DNA of 64,000 bases from Phymatolithon calcareum (Eukaryota > Rhodophyta > Florideophyceae > Hapalidiales). The notes below the pieces were generated by a model. The model did not search any database. It saw only the letters and a program-made list of their open reading frames with translations, and was not told where the DNA came from. Of the stretch, positions 9,687 through 20,199 are shown piece after piece (within the stretch, counting starts at the first letter, position 1; every line of letters begins with the position of its first letter). The DNA is taken from NCBI GenBank assembly GCA_977006965.1, contig OZ345354.1:3038001-3102000 (forward strand), read 5' to 3'. The translations under genes and the position numbers were made by a program.

Positions 9687-12062
9687 ATGGTCTCATTTCA
9701 AAACCTTGTCGAAAACGCGAAGACAATCTCCGTTGATCCTAATTCATGTATCCCGTTCAATAAGGTTCGCCATATATCTCAGTCCGGAATTCAAAGGCTC
9801 ATGCATATTTTTCGGGGCGCGGAAGTCGCTGGGACTAATTTCGCTGGTGTTTCTACAACAGGAAATCTTCCAACAGTTGTGGAACTCTCAGGAGAATTTA
9901 AGTCCTATCCAATTCGTTACTTCACTGTTGACCGTGAAATGACCGACGACCAAGCCTCTGAGGAGATTTCGCGCTTCTCCACGTGGTACGGAATCATCGA
10001 TGGTTCTCATCGCAATGCTGCTCTACGGAGGCTTGCCGTGGAAGACCCAGAGAAATTCTCCGGATTTCCTTGGACTGTCTTGCTTCTTAACAGGAGCTCA
10101 ATGTCTGTGTTACGCGCGTTCGCTCGGAACTGCAACGAAAAGCAAAAAACGGACTACTGCGTCCAAAGTACAGTGTTTGACACAATTTGCTCTTTGAAAG
10201 AAGATGCTCGAGCACTGGAAATTCAGAACGGAGGAAAGAAGCCTCAGGTCTCACAGCTTGTGAACTATTTTTCTGGTGGCAATATATCCATAGGAACCTC
10301 CACTTTGAAATCATTGGCCAAGGTTGCACTTCGGTTATCCGATGAGGTTGTGAAAATGCTTGGACTGATTTTGAACCATGAGGATGGACAAGCAGCTATG
10401 CAACGGGCTCCTCCTGGAACTTTGCCAGAACACATTGACTACCGCGTGTACCGTAAAATCGTCAGCGCGAACACTTTTCGGATGGCCAAGGCATTTTTTC
10501 AATCTTCAGATGCAACAGCGGAAAAGAATCAGATGAATGCATTGCTTCGACTCAAGAACTATGGCCCTTTAAACGATTTCAAACCAGTATCAGGAGCGAA
10601 ATTGGATGAATTTTTTGTTGGGGCTTCCAACGCCAATCTGGAAGTCGAAAAATTTGAGGAAATACTCAGTGGTCAGCCTTGGCCACCTGAGCTCCAGGTT
10701 CTGCAAAGCAATATGCTCACTTCGTCGATTCTTGACAAGAGCATTACAATGAACAAGGGAAATTCTACAACAGTTCTTCCGGAGCTTTTTGAAGCATATC
10801 GCCGTGCGTACCCGAACCGCGCCGAAATGAAGATTTTCAAGTGGAAACAAAGCCACATCCTCTCGAATATTGAAGATTTGACACCAACGCCTTCCCCGGT
10901 TTCTCCTCCAAGTCCTCCCAAAATACAATCTGCCCAAGAATCGATTTCTGGAAGACAAGACAGTACAGTCTCCTCCCTCGCTGATCGTGATGAGGGTGAA
11001 GAAGAAGTGAAACAGATGCATTCCGCTCTCAAAGATGTTCGAATTACTGCATTGAACACCTCATGGAGAAAGTACGAAACCGACACGTTGAGTCCTGACG
11101 AGGAAATGAAATTTGACGCCATTATTTCTTCTCCTCCGGAGCTCGAAGATTGTGTTCTCGAAGATTTTTCGGATTTTATGAAACGACGGCTTTGTCCAGG
11201 AGGTTCTGTAATCTTGTTCGTAAGTTGGGCGCGATTTCCAAGGTGGCTGTCCCATCTGTCTTGCGCAGGCTTCAGGGTAATGAGCTATCCTTTCATAATT
11301 ACTCCCACCACGTCGCTTGTGCAGCGAACTCGTTGCAGAACGCTACCTCAACAAGCGCCCTTTCCCGCAGTTATTGCATTCGCCGCAGGTGTTCACCCTG
11401 CCAACTTTGAGTTGGACCTTAAATCTGGATATCTGAACGTACGATGCACTCGCAAGAGAAAGTTCGCCGTGATTGATAACGCACCAGTTCCCCGATTTCG
11501 GTTGCTTCGTTCTGGAATTAAGCAACCATTTTCCATGAAAGAGTTGTCCCCGATTTTGCTCGCTGACTTAATGGATACTTTTGTCCCTCGGGAAGGAGCC
11601 GTCTTAGACCCGTACGCAGGAGCAATGTCTCTTGCATGTTCAGCCGTAATGACGGGTCGAAGTGCTACTGTTCTTGAGGTAGATGAACATCTCTTCCAAG
11701 CAGCGACTTCTCGGCTTGTACACGTAGCGAATGCGAAGCAATTGGATAATGAAATTCAATGTGAAGCCAGAGACTACGCAAAGCAAGCTCAATCAATTTT
11801 CGACACCTATTATGCGGCTCTTAGTTGTCAGCCCAGCTTGCAATCATTGGACACGGAGGGTGGCGATACAGAAAGTGATTGTGAAAATACAGTTGCAGAG
11901 AATGCAAACAATGACAATGAGCAGAAGAAGCAACGCCTTTCCATTAACGACGTGAACGTTGAGAAGCAAATCTGCTCTTCACGAAATTCAAGCTATTCTT
12001 GTCACGTCGACGGATGTACGCTCCCACCGCACACAGCAAGAGGGCACAGTTGTCAGTCCTGA
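9687..12062 (+). CDS. ParB-like domain fused to beta-class DNA amino-methyltransferase
   Basis: The open frame reaches upstream to 9606, but the first ATG is at 9687 with A at -3 and G at +4, giving 791 residues. Around 102-115 it has GIIDGSHRNAALRR, the GxHR signature of ParB/Srx-fold domains. A Pro/Ser linker with an acidic stretch (about 400-445) leads to a methyltransferase: IISSPPELED (about 480-489, motif IV, SPP type), CPGGSVILFVSW, then a motif X-like KQPFS segment (about 613), then VLDPYAGAMSLA (about 640-651, motif I). Motif IV before motif I is the beta-class order of N4-cytosine and N6-adenine enzymes. The tail has CHVDGCTLPPHTARGHSC, a possible zinc site. The base modified cannot be told; motif IV has Glu where Tyr/Trp is usual, so activity is uncertain. 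Confidence 0.8.
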   Translation: MVSFQNLVENAKTISVDPNSCIPFNKVRHISQSGIQRLMHIFRGAEVAGTNFAGVSTTGNLPTVVELSGEFKSYPIRYFTVDREMTDDQASEEISRFSTWYGIIDGSHRNAALRRLAVEDPEKFSGFPWTVLLLNRSSMSVLRAFARNCNEKQKTDYCVQSTVFDTICSLKEDARALEIQNGGKKPQVSQLVNYFSGGNISIGTSTLKSLAKVALRLSDEVVKMLGLILNHEDGQAAMQRAPPGTLPEHIDYRVYRKIVSANTFRMAKAFFQSSDATAEKNQMNALLRLKNYGPLNDFKPVSGAKLDEFFVGASNANLEVEKFEEILSGQPWPPELQVLQSNMLTSSILDKSITMNKGNSTTVLPELFEAYRRAYPNRAEMKIFKWKQSHILSNIEDLTPTPSPVSPPSPPKIQSAQESISGRQDSTVSSLADRDEGEEEVKQMHSALKDVRITALNTSWRKYETDTLSPDEEMKFDAIISSPPELEDCVLEDFSDFMKRRLCPGGSVILFVSWARFPRWLSHLSCAGFRVMSYPFIITPTTSLVQRTRCRTLPQQAPFPAVIAFAAGVHPANFELDLKSGYLNVRCTRKRKFAVIDNAPVPRFRLLRSGIKQPFSMKELSPILLADLMDTFVPREGAVLDPYAGAMSLACSAVMTGRSATVLEVDEHLFQAATSRLVHVANAKQLDNEIQCEARDYAKQAQSIFDTYYAALSCQPSLQSLDTEGGDTESDCENTVAENANNDNEQKKQRLSINDVNVEKQICSSRNSSYSCHVDGCTLPPHTARGHSCQS

Positions 12063-13389
12063 GGAAATTCTGTTCATGCTATTTGCTGTGAAAGAATTTT
12101 GAATCTACCGCAAATCGACACATCTTCTACTAAGCTTTGCTCTTCTTGCCATAGCCGTAAAAAATAATAATCAATGCATGAAACGTGCTCATTCCAATCT
12201 TAATTCTTTCTCTTAAATTCTAACTTTAAACCTCTCAACAGTGCTGTGCTATTCAGAATGGACGTTATGCAAGGACATGGTTAGGCAAATTTTAAACTTA
12301 TTATTCGGGAATACTTTTATTTAAAAAAACGCACCAGGTTTCTAGGGCCTCCTTGAGAAGAAAAATGATTTTACATCTTGTCACTCTTCAGATACTGCGA
12401 AACGGTGAGAATTTTCACCATTTAAGAGAGCATATTTTACTCATTATATGACAAAGAGAAGGACGTGAAGTCGTGCTGTTTGGCATTGCTTACTGAAAGG
12501 GAAGCCACGTTCATTTCCAATTTATGCAAATTTAATAAAATCTGGTTTCAAAGGACCCCATGTAATCGCTGCTCACCCACAGTACCTTCAATTGTTATTC
12601 GAATAAGATCGCGAAGGCTTCTATTTTTCGGAAATCTACGAGATGAATCGGACTTTCCTGAGCTGCTGAAAGCTCCTCTTCTGCGTCTTACGCGCTGCAT
12701 GCATCCATGGTTTTGAAGAGAAAATTGCGGGGGCTTTTCATTCGCAGGCCTGTCCGCTGAAGGATACAGATGTATACTGTGAGGTTTGTGCAATGGGATT
12801 CGTGTTGGATTGGGACTTCGCATTGCGAGAAGCATATGTTGTAGCACTTGTGTCAATCTTAGGAGCTCCAGATCAGAATACTTCGCATGAGTGGAAACAG
12901 CAGGGACAGTGAGAGCGGATATGACGCGTATGTGCAGGGGTAGAGACAAGCGAAAGTGCATGCTTGCATGGTGATTTATTCGGTATATTTTCTAGTCTTT
13001 CTGCAGCTTACGCGAGGTCCCGCTAGTGAAAGCATTGAAATTTAAAAGTTTCATCATGGACCCGAAGAAAAATATGAACTGACAGCAGGTGAAGAATGTT
13101 TTCCAAATTTGCAGAATGCATCCCATGGACTTGAACGTTAGCCAAATCCCAGAAGCGCTGAAAACATTGGTAGAAATATATTTTTGTCAGTGTTCGTAGG
13201 CGCCAACCAGCAGTGCAGATCGCGTCGAGTTTGTTGAAGAAGCAAAGTCGGTACAGACACGAAAGAAGAGATTACACTGTGCTGTACCCCGCTTTGAATC
13301 TATCATAGCTCTCTCTCCGCTTTTCGAGGGGGAAGATGGGTCTACCTGGACGTTCCGCCACATTTCATCGAATTTGGCCCCATGTTCAG
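12063..13389. other. non-coding interval downstream of the methyltransferase gene
   Basis: Short ORFs on both strands (12465-12716 plus, 12548-12961 minus) overlap each other and show no family motifs. AATAAA-like A/T stretches near 12160 may serve the methyltransferase transcript. Nothing else is recognised. Confidence 0.4.
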
Positions 13390-13905
13390 ATTGCACCCAG
13401 GGGTAGTGCCAATTCCATTGCTCGACATTGCTGTTTGTCGCGCAATTAAACAATTCAATTGCTCACTACGGTTAGTCAGCAATTCGGATTGCAATTTGAA
13501 TACTTCCCGCAATAGTCAAATTAATTGTTTATTCATGCCTCTTCTCCTAGGTGTACGAAACTTTCGTCTTCTGCGATAGCCTTTTCAACACGCTGGTTGA
13601 CAACGCTTGACATAGCTTCCTTCACAGTTTGATCATCCCAATAAGAGCGGTTGATTGACGTGAATGGATATCTCGAGGCTGTTCGCGAAGGAGTTGCATT
13701 AGCTGCTGTACAACTTGTTTCGGCTTCGGTTTCGGAATAGGTAGTACCATGATTGGAAGAGCGAAATTTGTTTAGGTGTTATCGACTGGGTCTGGTAGTG
13801 TGCTTTGGATAAATGTACGTCTTCACTTTTTATATTGACTCTTCTATCTGTCTTTTCAGAAACGGCACTCTAGACACCCATACCGTTATACTTGAACGGA
13901 TGAAT

Positions 13906-13989
13906 GAATTCAACCATCCATGTGATCGTTCTGTTGTAGTGGTCTGCGCAGACCATTACAATAGAACGAGCACATGGATGGTTGAATTC
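13906..13989. repeat. 84-bp near-perfect palindrome within the hAT element
   Basis: Two 42-base arms, starting and ending with GAATTC and meeting at GTCTGC|GCAGAC, are reverse complements with only a few mismatches and no loop. It lies in the middle of the element. Confidence 0.85.
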
Positions 13990-14040
13990 AGGAACGTTGC
14001 AACTGTATACAGTACGTAGAATTTTACGTACCTAACACTT

Positions 14041-14110
14041 GGGGAGCACGGCAACATTTTGGCCCGATAGTTATTTAGTTGATTTGGGCCAAAATGGTGC
14101 AGTGCTCCCC
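14041..14110. repeat. inverted repeat within the hAT element
   Basis: GGGGAGCAC at 14041 pairs with GTGCTCCCC ending at 14110, and TTTTGGCCC pairs with GGGCCAAAA inside it. The loop is AT-rich, about 20 bases. Confidence 0.75.
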
Positions 14111-14369
14111 CGGTGAACGCTTATACTGGCCCGAGTTATATAATAAAATTAGATGCTACCGACAACCAATTACCACGTACTACGCATGATACATTTGAAG
14201 TGATCGTTATTTCCTTCAACTCTGCTCTTGCTGAACTATACACTTTCGTACAACCTACCGACCAGCAATTCGAATTGCAATTCTTCATCAGAACCCAATT
14301 TGGGTCGAATTGCTATGAATTGCAATTAATTGCAATAGCAATGGATTGCGCACGACCCCTGATTGCACC

Positions 14370-14818
14370 TATTCACAATAATTAGGACGCCATCCTTGGG
14401 CATGCACTTCACTGGATCTCAGAGGAACATATTTATTGTGTCGCCTGACTTATGCAATTTTCTTTACCTATGCCGCTAGAGGTGCGCTACAGTTTAACCA
14501 TTCTTCAACTAGCCTGGCAGATGGGAAACGTATTTCAAGTCTTTATCTTGCCAGATAGAGAAAACATTCAAATCTGTACGTTTAGAAGAAATAAAGCAAT
14601 GCGTTCTCTGGTAGGAAAATAAGCCCCTTTCCCTGCAAGAGTGTCGCAATTCGATACAAGAGATGAGGTGACAATCGAGAAGACTTGAGAGACGAAACAG
14701 GATGAATGCTGGTAATCATCGAAATGAAATTCAGAAGCAAAAGGGAAGCCATTGACTCCGCAAAACGAGCGCTTTCTTATAGTTACACGAAACTATATTC
14801 AAGAGATTCGCAAGGCGG
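14370..14818. other. spacer without a recognised gene
   Basis: About 450 bases between two non-autonomous elements. No ORF with family motifs and no further terminal repeats were found. Confidence 0.4.
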
Positions 14819-15874
14819 CTGTCGCGCCCGCTGTTATGTCCCTGTCCCAAGGCGGTCGCTTTTTCCTCTCCCCACTATACGCCGCACAACTTGGATCACA
14901 ATAGTCATGCTGCTAGTGGTAGGTAATCTGTTGGGCCATGCTTGCACGCGTCTCTCGTGTGTCTGTACGCTACATCACCGTCTTTTGCGTAGGTTGTAGT
15001 ATTTAAGCTAGTTAGTTCCTTCCTCTGAGTAAAGGAAGGTTGGAAGTTCTTCGGATTCTGGCTCGATTGCTTTGATCAAGTACGCGCAATGTTCGCCTGA
15101 CAGTCCCTTTGACCAAGCGGAGTCGGAGTTTTTCCCACCCTTTCCTGACCGCAACCGTTTCGGCGCGCAAGCCGGTGCGTCGACAACCGCGTTCAAGTTT
15201 CCCTTTCCCTTTTTCGTGCGTCCGTACGAAGGTCGACGGCCAAGCCATGGTCGCCGCCGAAAGACGGCGTCGTTTTCTCCTTCCTTTCTCTTTTGCTTTT
15301 CGTCATGTCGTAAGCGGCGCATTGGTCTTCCGTTCGACTAGTCTCCACGCTTATTCTTCTCCGTTTCCTCGAAGGCCCGCGCTTGTGTTCGTCCACACGA
15401 TCGCAATCTTGCCCGTTTTGTGTTGCAAGTTGAGCTTATCATCTGGACCTAAGTGCAACTCACGTCGAGCTTCCGAGTCCTTGTTCGGCGTAGCCTCGCC
15501 CTCGTATCTCATCCATGCGACCGCTTGTGTTCCCGCAAAGCTGTGGAGTGTCCTCCGTGACCTGCATTACCGACTTCGCCCTGGTTCAAGTCGCGTCTAT
15601 CTCTATTCACACTCATCTACCTCGTCAAGCTTCTGAAGCCCTGTTCGGCGTAGCCTTGCGCTCGTGTTCTACGTTCACGACCGCTTGCGTTCGCGCAAAG
15701 CCATGGAGTACTACGATGCTGGACGCCTATTTTGTCCGCTGGTCTGGGGGTTTGGGTTGCTTGTCTTTCTTTCCTCCTCTTTTGTCTTGTCTCTCGTGCT
15801 CTTTTCTTCTCTCTCCTCTCTTGGGCTTTTCTTTCGCATGTGGCGTCGGGTTCTTTTGGAGCCTGGCGCTACAG
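14819..15874 (+). mobile_element. CTGT...ACAG inverted-repeat element, copy 1 (1056 bp)
   Basis: It begins CTGTCGCGCCCGCTGTTAT and ends GCCTGGCGCTACAG. The flanking CGG at 14816-14818 and 15875-15877 gives a 3-bp target-site duplication. The inverted copy at 21538-22373 shares sequence along its length and also has a 3-bp TSD (CAG). Internal sequence is pyrimidine rich with repeated subunits (for example the TTTCGTGCG/GTCGACGG blocks). The long open frames seen across it are low-complexity artefacts, and no transposase is encoded. Confidence 0.8.
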
Positions 15875-15877
15875 CGG

Positions 15878-16730
15878 GCATACGGTTTCTTACGTGTTTT
15901 TCCTTATTTCACCGAATTTACCGCTTGCGCGCATAATCCAATCTTAGGAATACCAATTGTAGGGTACGGAATTGGAGCACCACGCAAGTTTAGGCGATAT
16001 TATGATTTCCTTGTGCTCTTCTCAGAAACACAATAGAAGCCGCAGAACTCAACCGTTGATGGAGTTCGGCAAGCAAGTAAGAAAACAACCATCGAAGTGT
16101 GCTTCACAACGATACCGAGGGATAAGGTCCTTGACGTTAGACCTCGACGAGGACATACCGGCTCCAAGTTGCTCACGGCGAGTAACCACAGTCGTGTGTT
16201 CAAGATTGAACCGACTCTTAAGTTTCTCATTGCGAGCACCCCTAGCCGGTCACAATAATAAGCTCGAAACTGAAATTTCGCGACAAAGAGAGCGTACTTC
16301 ATATGTGTTGCAGGAAATGGGTACTCTCACGCTTCTCGAAAAAGAATGAATCTTTTAAAAATCACAAGGAGAACTCAAAGAATGCTTCAAAACTGGGGAA
16401 CCAGTCTTTTTTTAAAAAAAGACATACTATAGACCTCTCTACGTGTTAATATGTAATTTCAGTTAATTTATTCCAATTGTTTTTACGTCGCTATGTTCAG
16501 CAAACATTGCTCATCATTTGTACCGAGTTTTAGCTTGAAAGGCGAACGCTGTGCTCAATTGCATTAAACGTTTTTGAAAAGTTCCCAAAATGAAGCACCC
16601 CTGGGGATATGTGAATTTTAAAATGCTCCCAAACACCAATTTAACTAACAGTGCCGCTTCTCACTCTTACACAGTCAATTCTCCTAAAATCTCCTTAACT
16701 CGAATTTCTCTTCCCGTGAGGGCACGAGTA
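15878..16730. other. spacer without a recognised gene
   Basis: Short overlapping ORFs on both strands have no family motifs. The segment includes a T-run/A-run hairpin near 16408-16421. Nothing is assignable. Confidence 0.4.
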
Positions 16731-16918
16731 AGTATTCTGCGTTATCGTAAAACTACAGCATTTGCTTGGGGTGGAATCGTCTAATGACGAGCGGCAGGAA
16801 GAGAAGAAGTGTGCTTACATTTAGCTAGCAGGATGAACGCTCTGTCCTAATCTAAGTAGAGGAAAAATAAAAAGCACTGCTTGCTAGCTCCATAAGGGAA
16901 TAAGCATTCATTATTATT
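16731..16918 (+). mobile_element. 5'-truncated SINE copy
   Basis: The stretch from about 16731 to 16918 aligns as a direct repeat with the 3' part of the SINE at 17103-17547: shared blocks include GTGGAATCGTCT, GACGAGCGGCAGG, CTAATCTAAGTAGAGG and GAATAAGCATTCATT. The tRNA-like head is missing, as expected for 5' truncation. Confidence 0.65.
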
Positions 16919-17102
16919 AAGTCTTCTGCGTTCATATTCGATCTCTTGGTCAATTACCGTAGATCGCAATGCATTCTGGAGGGCTACGAGCTCAATCAAA
17001 GCACCCGTCAAAGAGTATGTCGCCAAGGTTATTTTGTCCAAAGTGGGCCTCTGTTGAACCTCATTCTTAGGCATCGCAGGCGCGTCTTTCTTTCTCTTAT
17101 AT

Positions 17103-17547
17103 ATGAATCTGTGGTACAGTGGGTAAACTGCCTCCGGGGGGTGCGCAATTTGCGACCAAGAGAAAGTCCTGGGTTCGAATCCCAGGTGTGCATGTTTGCG
17201 GCGAAGATTCTGGCCGGTTTTTTCTCCTAATTTCGCGCCACGGGGCGTTTCGTGAGTGCGTTTTCCGCATTGCACAAGGGGTCCAAACTAATTACAGTTC
17301 ATTACTGAAGAAGAGCAGATGGGGAGCTGTAAAGAAAAAGAGTTCAACATTCTTGTCGTCCACGTGGACTCGCGTAACGTGGAACCACCGCAGTTGCTTC
17401 GCGTGGAATCGTCTGATGACGAGCGGCAGGCAGAGAAGAAGCGTGTGTTCAATTAGCTAGCAGCATAAGCGCCCTGCCGTAATCTAAGTAGAGGTGATAA
17501 TAGAACCATGTCTTGCTAGCCTCTTAGGGGAATAAAGCATTCATTCA
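17103..17547 (+). mobile_element. tRNA-derived SINE, full-length candidate (445 bp)
   Basis: An 11-bp direct duplication TTCTCTTATAT (17092-17102 and 17548-17558) brackets it. The head contains an A-box-like TGGTACAGTGGGTAAACTG and a B-box GGTTCGAATCC that closes a canonical T-arm (CTGGG/CCCAG). A 3' tail of short ATTC repeats ends the element. The acceptor and anticodon arms do not fold well, which fits a tRNA-derived SINE and not a working tRNA gene. Confidence 0.75.
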
Positions 17548-17558
17548 TTCTCTTATAT

Positions 17559-18829
17559 GTAGGACTCCTGGTAGCTTGTTCAGAATGAATAGGGCATTTT
17601 TAAGATATGCTCTTCCTCTTCCTCTCTCCACCCTTTCATGATTTCCTATACTCGGCGCTTTTTGGACACCTTGCCGCTTTCCGCTTGATTTAACGGTCCG
17701 TTAAGGTCGTCCTTTTCTCTGAGATACCCGATATTCATTGATACATCTGCCAAGTCTTCCTCTTTTTCTCCATATTCTACTGCTTTAATTCTTTCATCTG
17801 ACTAGGCTGAAGGCGAACCTTTCAGTCTGGTGTGCTCTCCTCATCCCTGGGCTGGCTAGTCGGCACAGCACGCTCATCCTTTCTCTTCTATGTTCGAAAT
17901 ATTTTCCCAATACGAACTTGTAGAAAACACCTTCTGCTGGTTCGATTGCAGCGCGTAATCACTTGGTTAAAAGCAGTCCTGGAAGCGTAACACTTCTCCT
18001 AGGCTTCGAGATACGCAAGCCCTCAATTTATTTTATGTACGATGCCGAAAATTTTCATGGTTGTTCTACATGACATCAACTTGGGACCCTTTTTGCATTG
18101 TTAATAGCCTAAAACCGGAGGACAGGCTCTTTTCTTTGCCAGAGAGATCAGGTACTGCAGTTGATTAGATTTATCAAATAAGGCATCTTGTGAGCATTGA
18201 TAGCTACAGCACGCTTTAGGTTAATTTAGGTTACTCTTTAATGACCTTAGAATGTTTCAGAGATGTACTTTTGAATGGCGGCACCTCGGAAATTTTTAAA
18301 CCCAGTGTAGTACATTTTAGGGATGATCAAAGCAAACTTCTAGCTTAATCAGCGGTTCTGTGAGTCGCCGTCTTAGGTATATGGTAAAGTGCAATAATAA
18401 TTATTATTCTTCATTATTATTCAAATAACTTTTTAAAGCATATATCCCACTATTGACGGAACTGGGATTGATGTAATCCTGTCGTTCTGAGTGAGCCTTT
18501 AAATAGTACAAAACTATTGTAGCGAAAGTTATAATGTAGCACGGTTCTTGGGCCTATTGTTTCAGGCCCCTCCCAATATTTTTCTGTAGCGGAGAGTATG
18601 TGGGACTAGAAGGATTGCGATATTTCTTGCCTAAGGAATGTATGCAATTGATGTTTCTGAGTCATTCATAGGACACCAATTGCTTTTTTAGAGAGTGCTG
18701 TAATCAATAGTCGCTCTACACAGTTGAATTGCAGGCAGCCAGGAGCACCATCATAGCCTTCATCAAAGCCGCTGAAATTGAATAGATCATGGATCTACAT
18801 CTCCCGTAGAGCTCCTTTATTGACGCGCC
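17559..18829. other. long stretch without a recognised gene
   Basis: No ORF above noise and no terminal repeats recognised. An AT-rich ATTATTATT tract lies near 18395-18425. Confidence 0.4.
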
Positions 18830-19190
18830 GTTAGCTTGCAAATGTCACCAGGGCTCTTTTCGAAGGGAATATGTCAGCAATTGGTGTAGTTCAGGCACGA
18901 TGGTCACGCTCGTCAAGAATCCCTTCCCACAAATAAGTTTATTCCAATCGTTTTGGTGTTCAATTTGTGCTGCACATCTAGGGCAAAGGAACGATTTAGT
19001 CAATCTTTCTAAAGGTTATCAGCTTTAAAAAGAACACTTCTGCGCACAATCACTTTTGCGCTTTCGAAAACTGCGAAACTGCTAGCACTGACCACTTTCA
19101 TTGTATAATTTCTTCATGTACGTCATTTGTGGGCTTGGGGAGAACGATAGTGAAAGCTCATCGGAACTTTGTTCCATTGTATATGGAGTG
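18830..19190 (-). pseudogene. decayed fragment of the DDE-like (DUF7869-type) gene
   Basis: The plus strand here matches 6170-6530 of the intact gene in the same orientation: for example GAATCCCTTCCCACAAATAAG against the intact gene's ATCCCCTTCCACCGATGAG, and GACCACTTTCATTGTATAAT near 19090 against its GACCACTGAAATTGCATAAG. Frames are broken throughout. It corresponds to the C-terminal half, after the catalytic core. Confidence 0.65.
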
Positions 19191-19194
19191 TTTC

Positions 19195-19382
19195 CACCGA
19201 TGAGTACTTCTTTTCTCATTGAACAGACTGGCCAATGTTGGAAAGATGTTATCGAAGACGTCGTAAGTGGACTCTCGAAGGACAGACGCTCAAAAGAAGA
19301 CAGGCTCAGGACTAAACGAGCACTGGACGAGCTCCTGGCCCTGTTACAGCCTATCGTCAACCCACATATCAACATAGTATAG
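19195..19382 (+). CDS. unrecognised short helical ORF
   Basis: The frame starting MSTSFLIEQTGQCWKDVIED is Leu/Arg/Asp rich and probably alpha-helical, and ends NPHINIV. It sits between the DDE fragment and a LINE fragment, so it may be part of either. No family is recognised. Confidence 0.2.
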
Positions 19383-19559
19383 TAATCACTCTTTGAAATT
19401 TGAACCCCGACCCCGAGTGAGGCAGATGAAAGTGGGCTAATTTTCTCCCTTGAGGCCGTGAAACACCCACAATAGGAAACTCCTCAAATAACAGAATGAA
19501 GGTAAATTTTTCTTGCCACATGAACGTCTGTAACTTCTAATTAATAATCTACTTTTCTT

Positions 19560-19833
19560 CCTCTTCTTGGGCATGTCCATATCTTTGAACGTCGTAACAG
19601 AATCTTCTACGATATCCAGAATAGATGCTGCACAGAATCTGTTGATGATTCTCGGAAAGATCGGACTCCACGGAAAAGGCTTCACACCCTCGACATGCAT
19701 AAAACTGTATAGGGCATTCGTCCCGCCAATGACGGAGTGTGTTCTCCCGTCCACAGACCTGACAAGTAACATCTTTCGCGCGCAGAACACTCTAGAGAAT
19801 AACCTTTTAGCAAGAACGTTCGGCACCTGGTGA
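19560..19833 (+). pseudogene. LINE reverse-transcriptase thumb fragment
   Basis: The plus-strand frame includes IGLHGKGFTPSTCIKLYRAF followed by PMTECVL and NTLENNLLARTFG. This matches the region after the RT palm of non-LTR elements, where one usually sees LYR-FIRPMMEYG and a downstream RR-FG motif. It is isolated and truncated on both sides. Confidence 0.6.
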
Positions 19834-20199
19834 AAGAATATTTTCTTCCGCTTTCGAGGAATATGCCGCTTGGAGTCGGTTCAGCTACGCAAAGCGCGTT
19901 TGTGCTCCAAGTTCATCGAAGCACCGAATTTCGAAGAAAGCAGGCACTTGAGCTCCCCAAAGACACAAACTGACTGACAATATTGAACGCAACAAATGAC
20001 GTGCTTCACAAAGTTCTTCTCTGTACCTCGACAGAGGTATTTGCGAGCAACCTATATGCTACTACAAATGAAAGCGTAAGAACGCATAAGAACGCAAAAG
20101 AAGAATGGGATTCATGTCTCCCTCCTAAAGCCGCTGAACGGGAGGGCCGGCACCCTCCTCAGCCGATCAAGAACGAGCGACCACCCTTTTTGACGCACA

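Larger units (their letters stand above)
13398..14361. mobile_element. hAT-type non-autonomous element (964 bp)
   Basis: The element starts CAGGGGTAGTGCCAATTCC and ends with the near reverse complement (ending GCACGACCCCTG). It is flanked by a perfect 8-bp duplication ATTGCACC at 13390-13397 and 14362-14369. An 8-bp TSD and CAGGG termini are hAT hallmarks. No transposase is encoded. The interior is rich in inverted repeats (13906-13989, 14041-14110) and in repeated CAATT/AATTG motifs near both ends, as in MITEs. Confidence 0.85.

Noticed and set aside
9687-12062. Bacterial contamination as source of the methyltransferase gene
   Set aside because: It sits between eukaryotic repeats on one contiguous sequence, and neighbouring DNA shows no bacterial genes. 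A horizontal origin is possible but not contamination of this window.
15072-15936. Several long Arg/Ser/Phe-rich ORFs
   Set aside because: They lie within a non-autonomous element of pyrimidine-rich, repetitive sequence and occur in multiple frames. Copy 2 does not preserve any of the frames.
17103-17195. Functional tRNA gene
   Set aside because: Only the T-arm is canonical. The acceptor and anticodon arms do not pair properly, and an 11-bp TSD encloses a 445-bp unit, so it is better explained as a SINE head.
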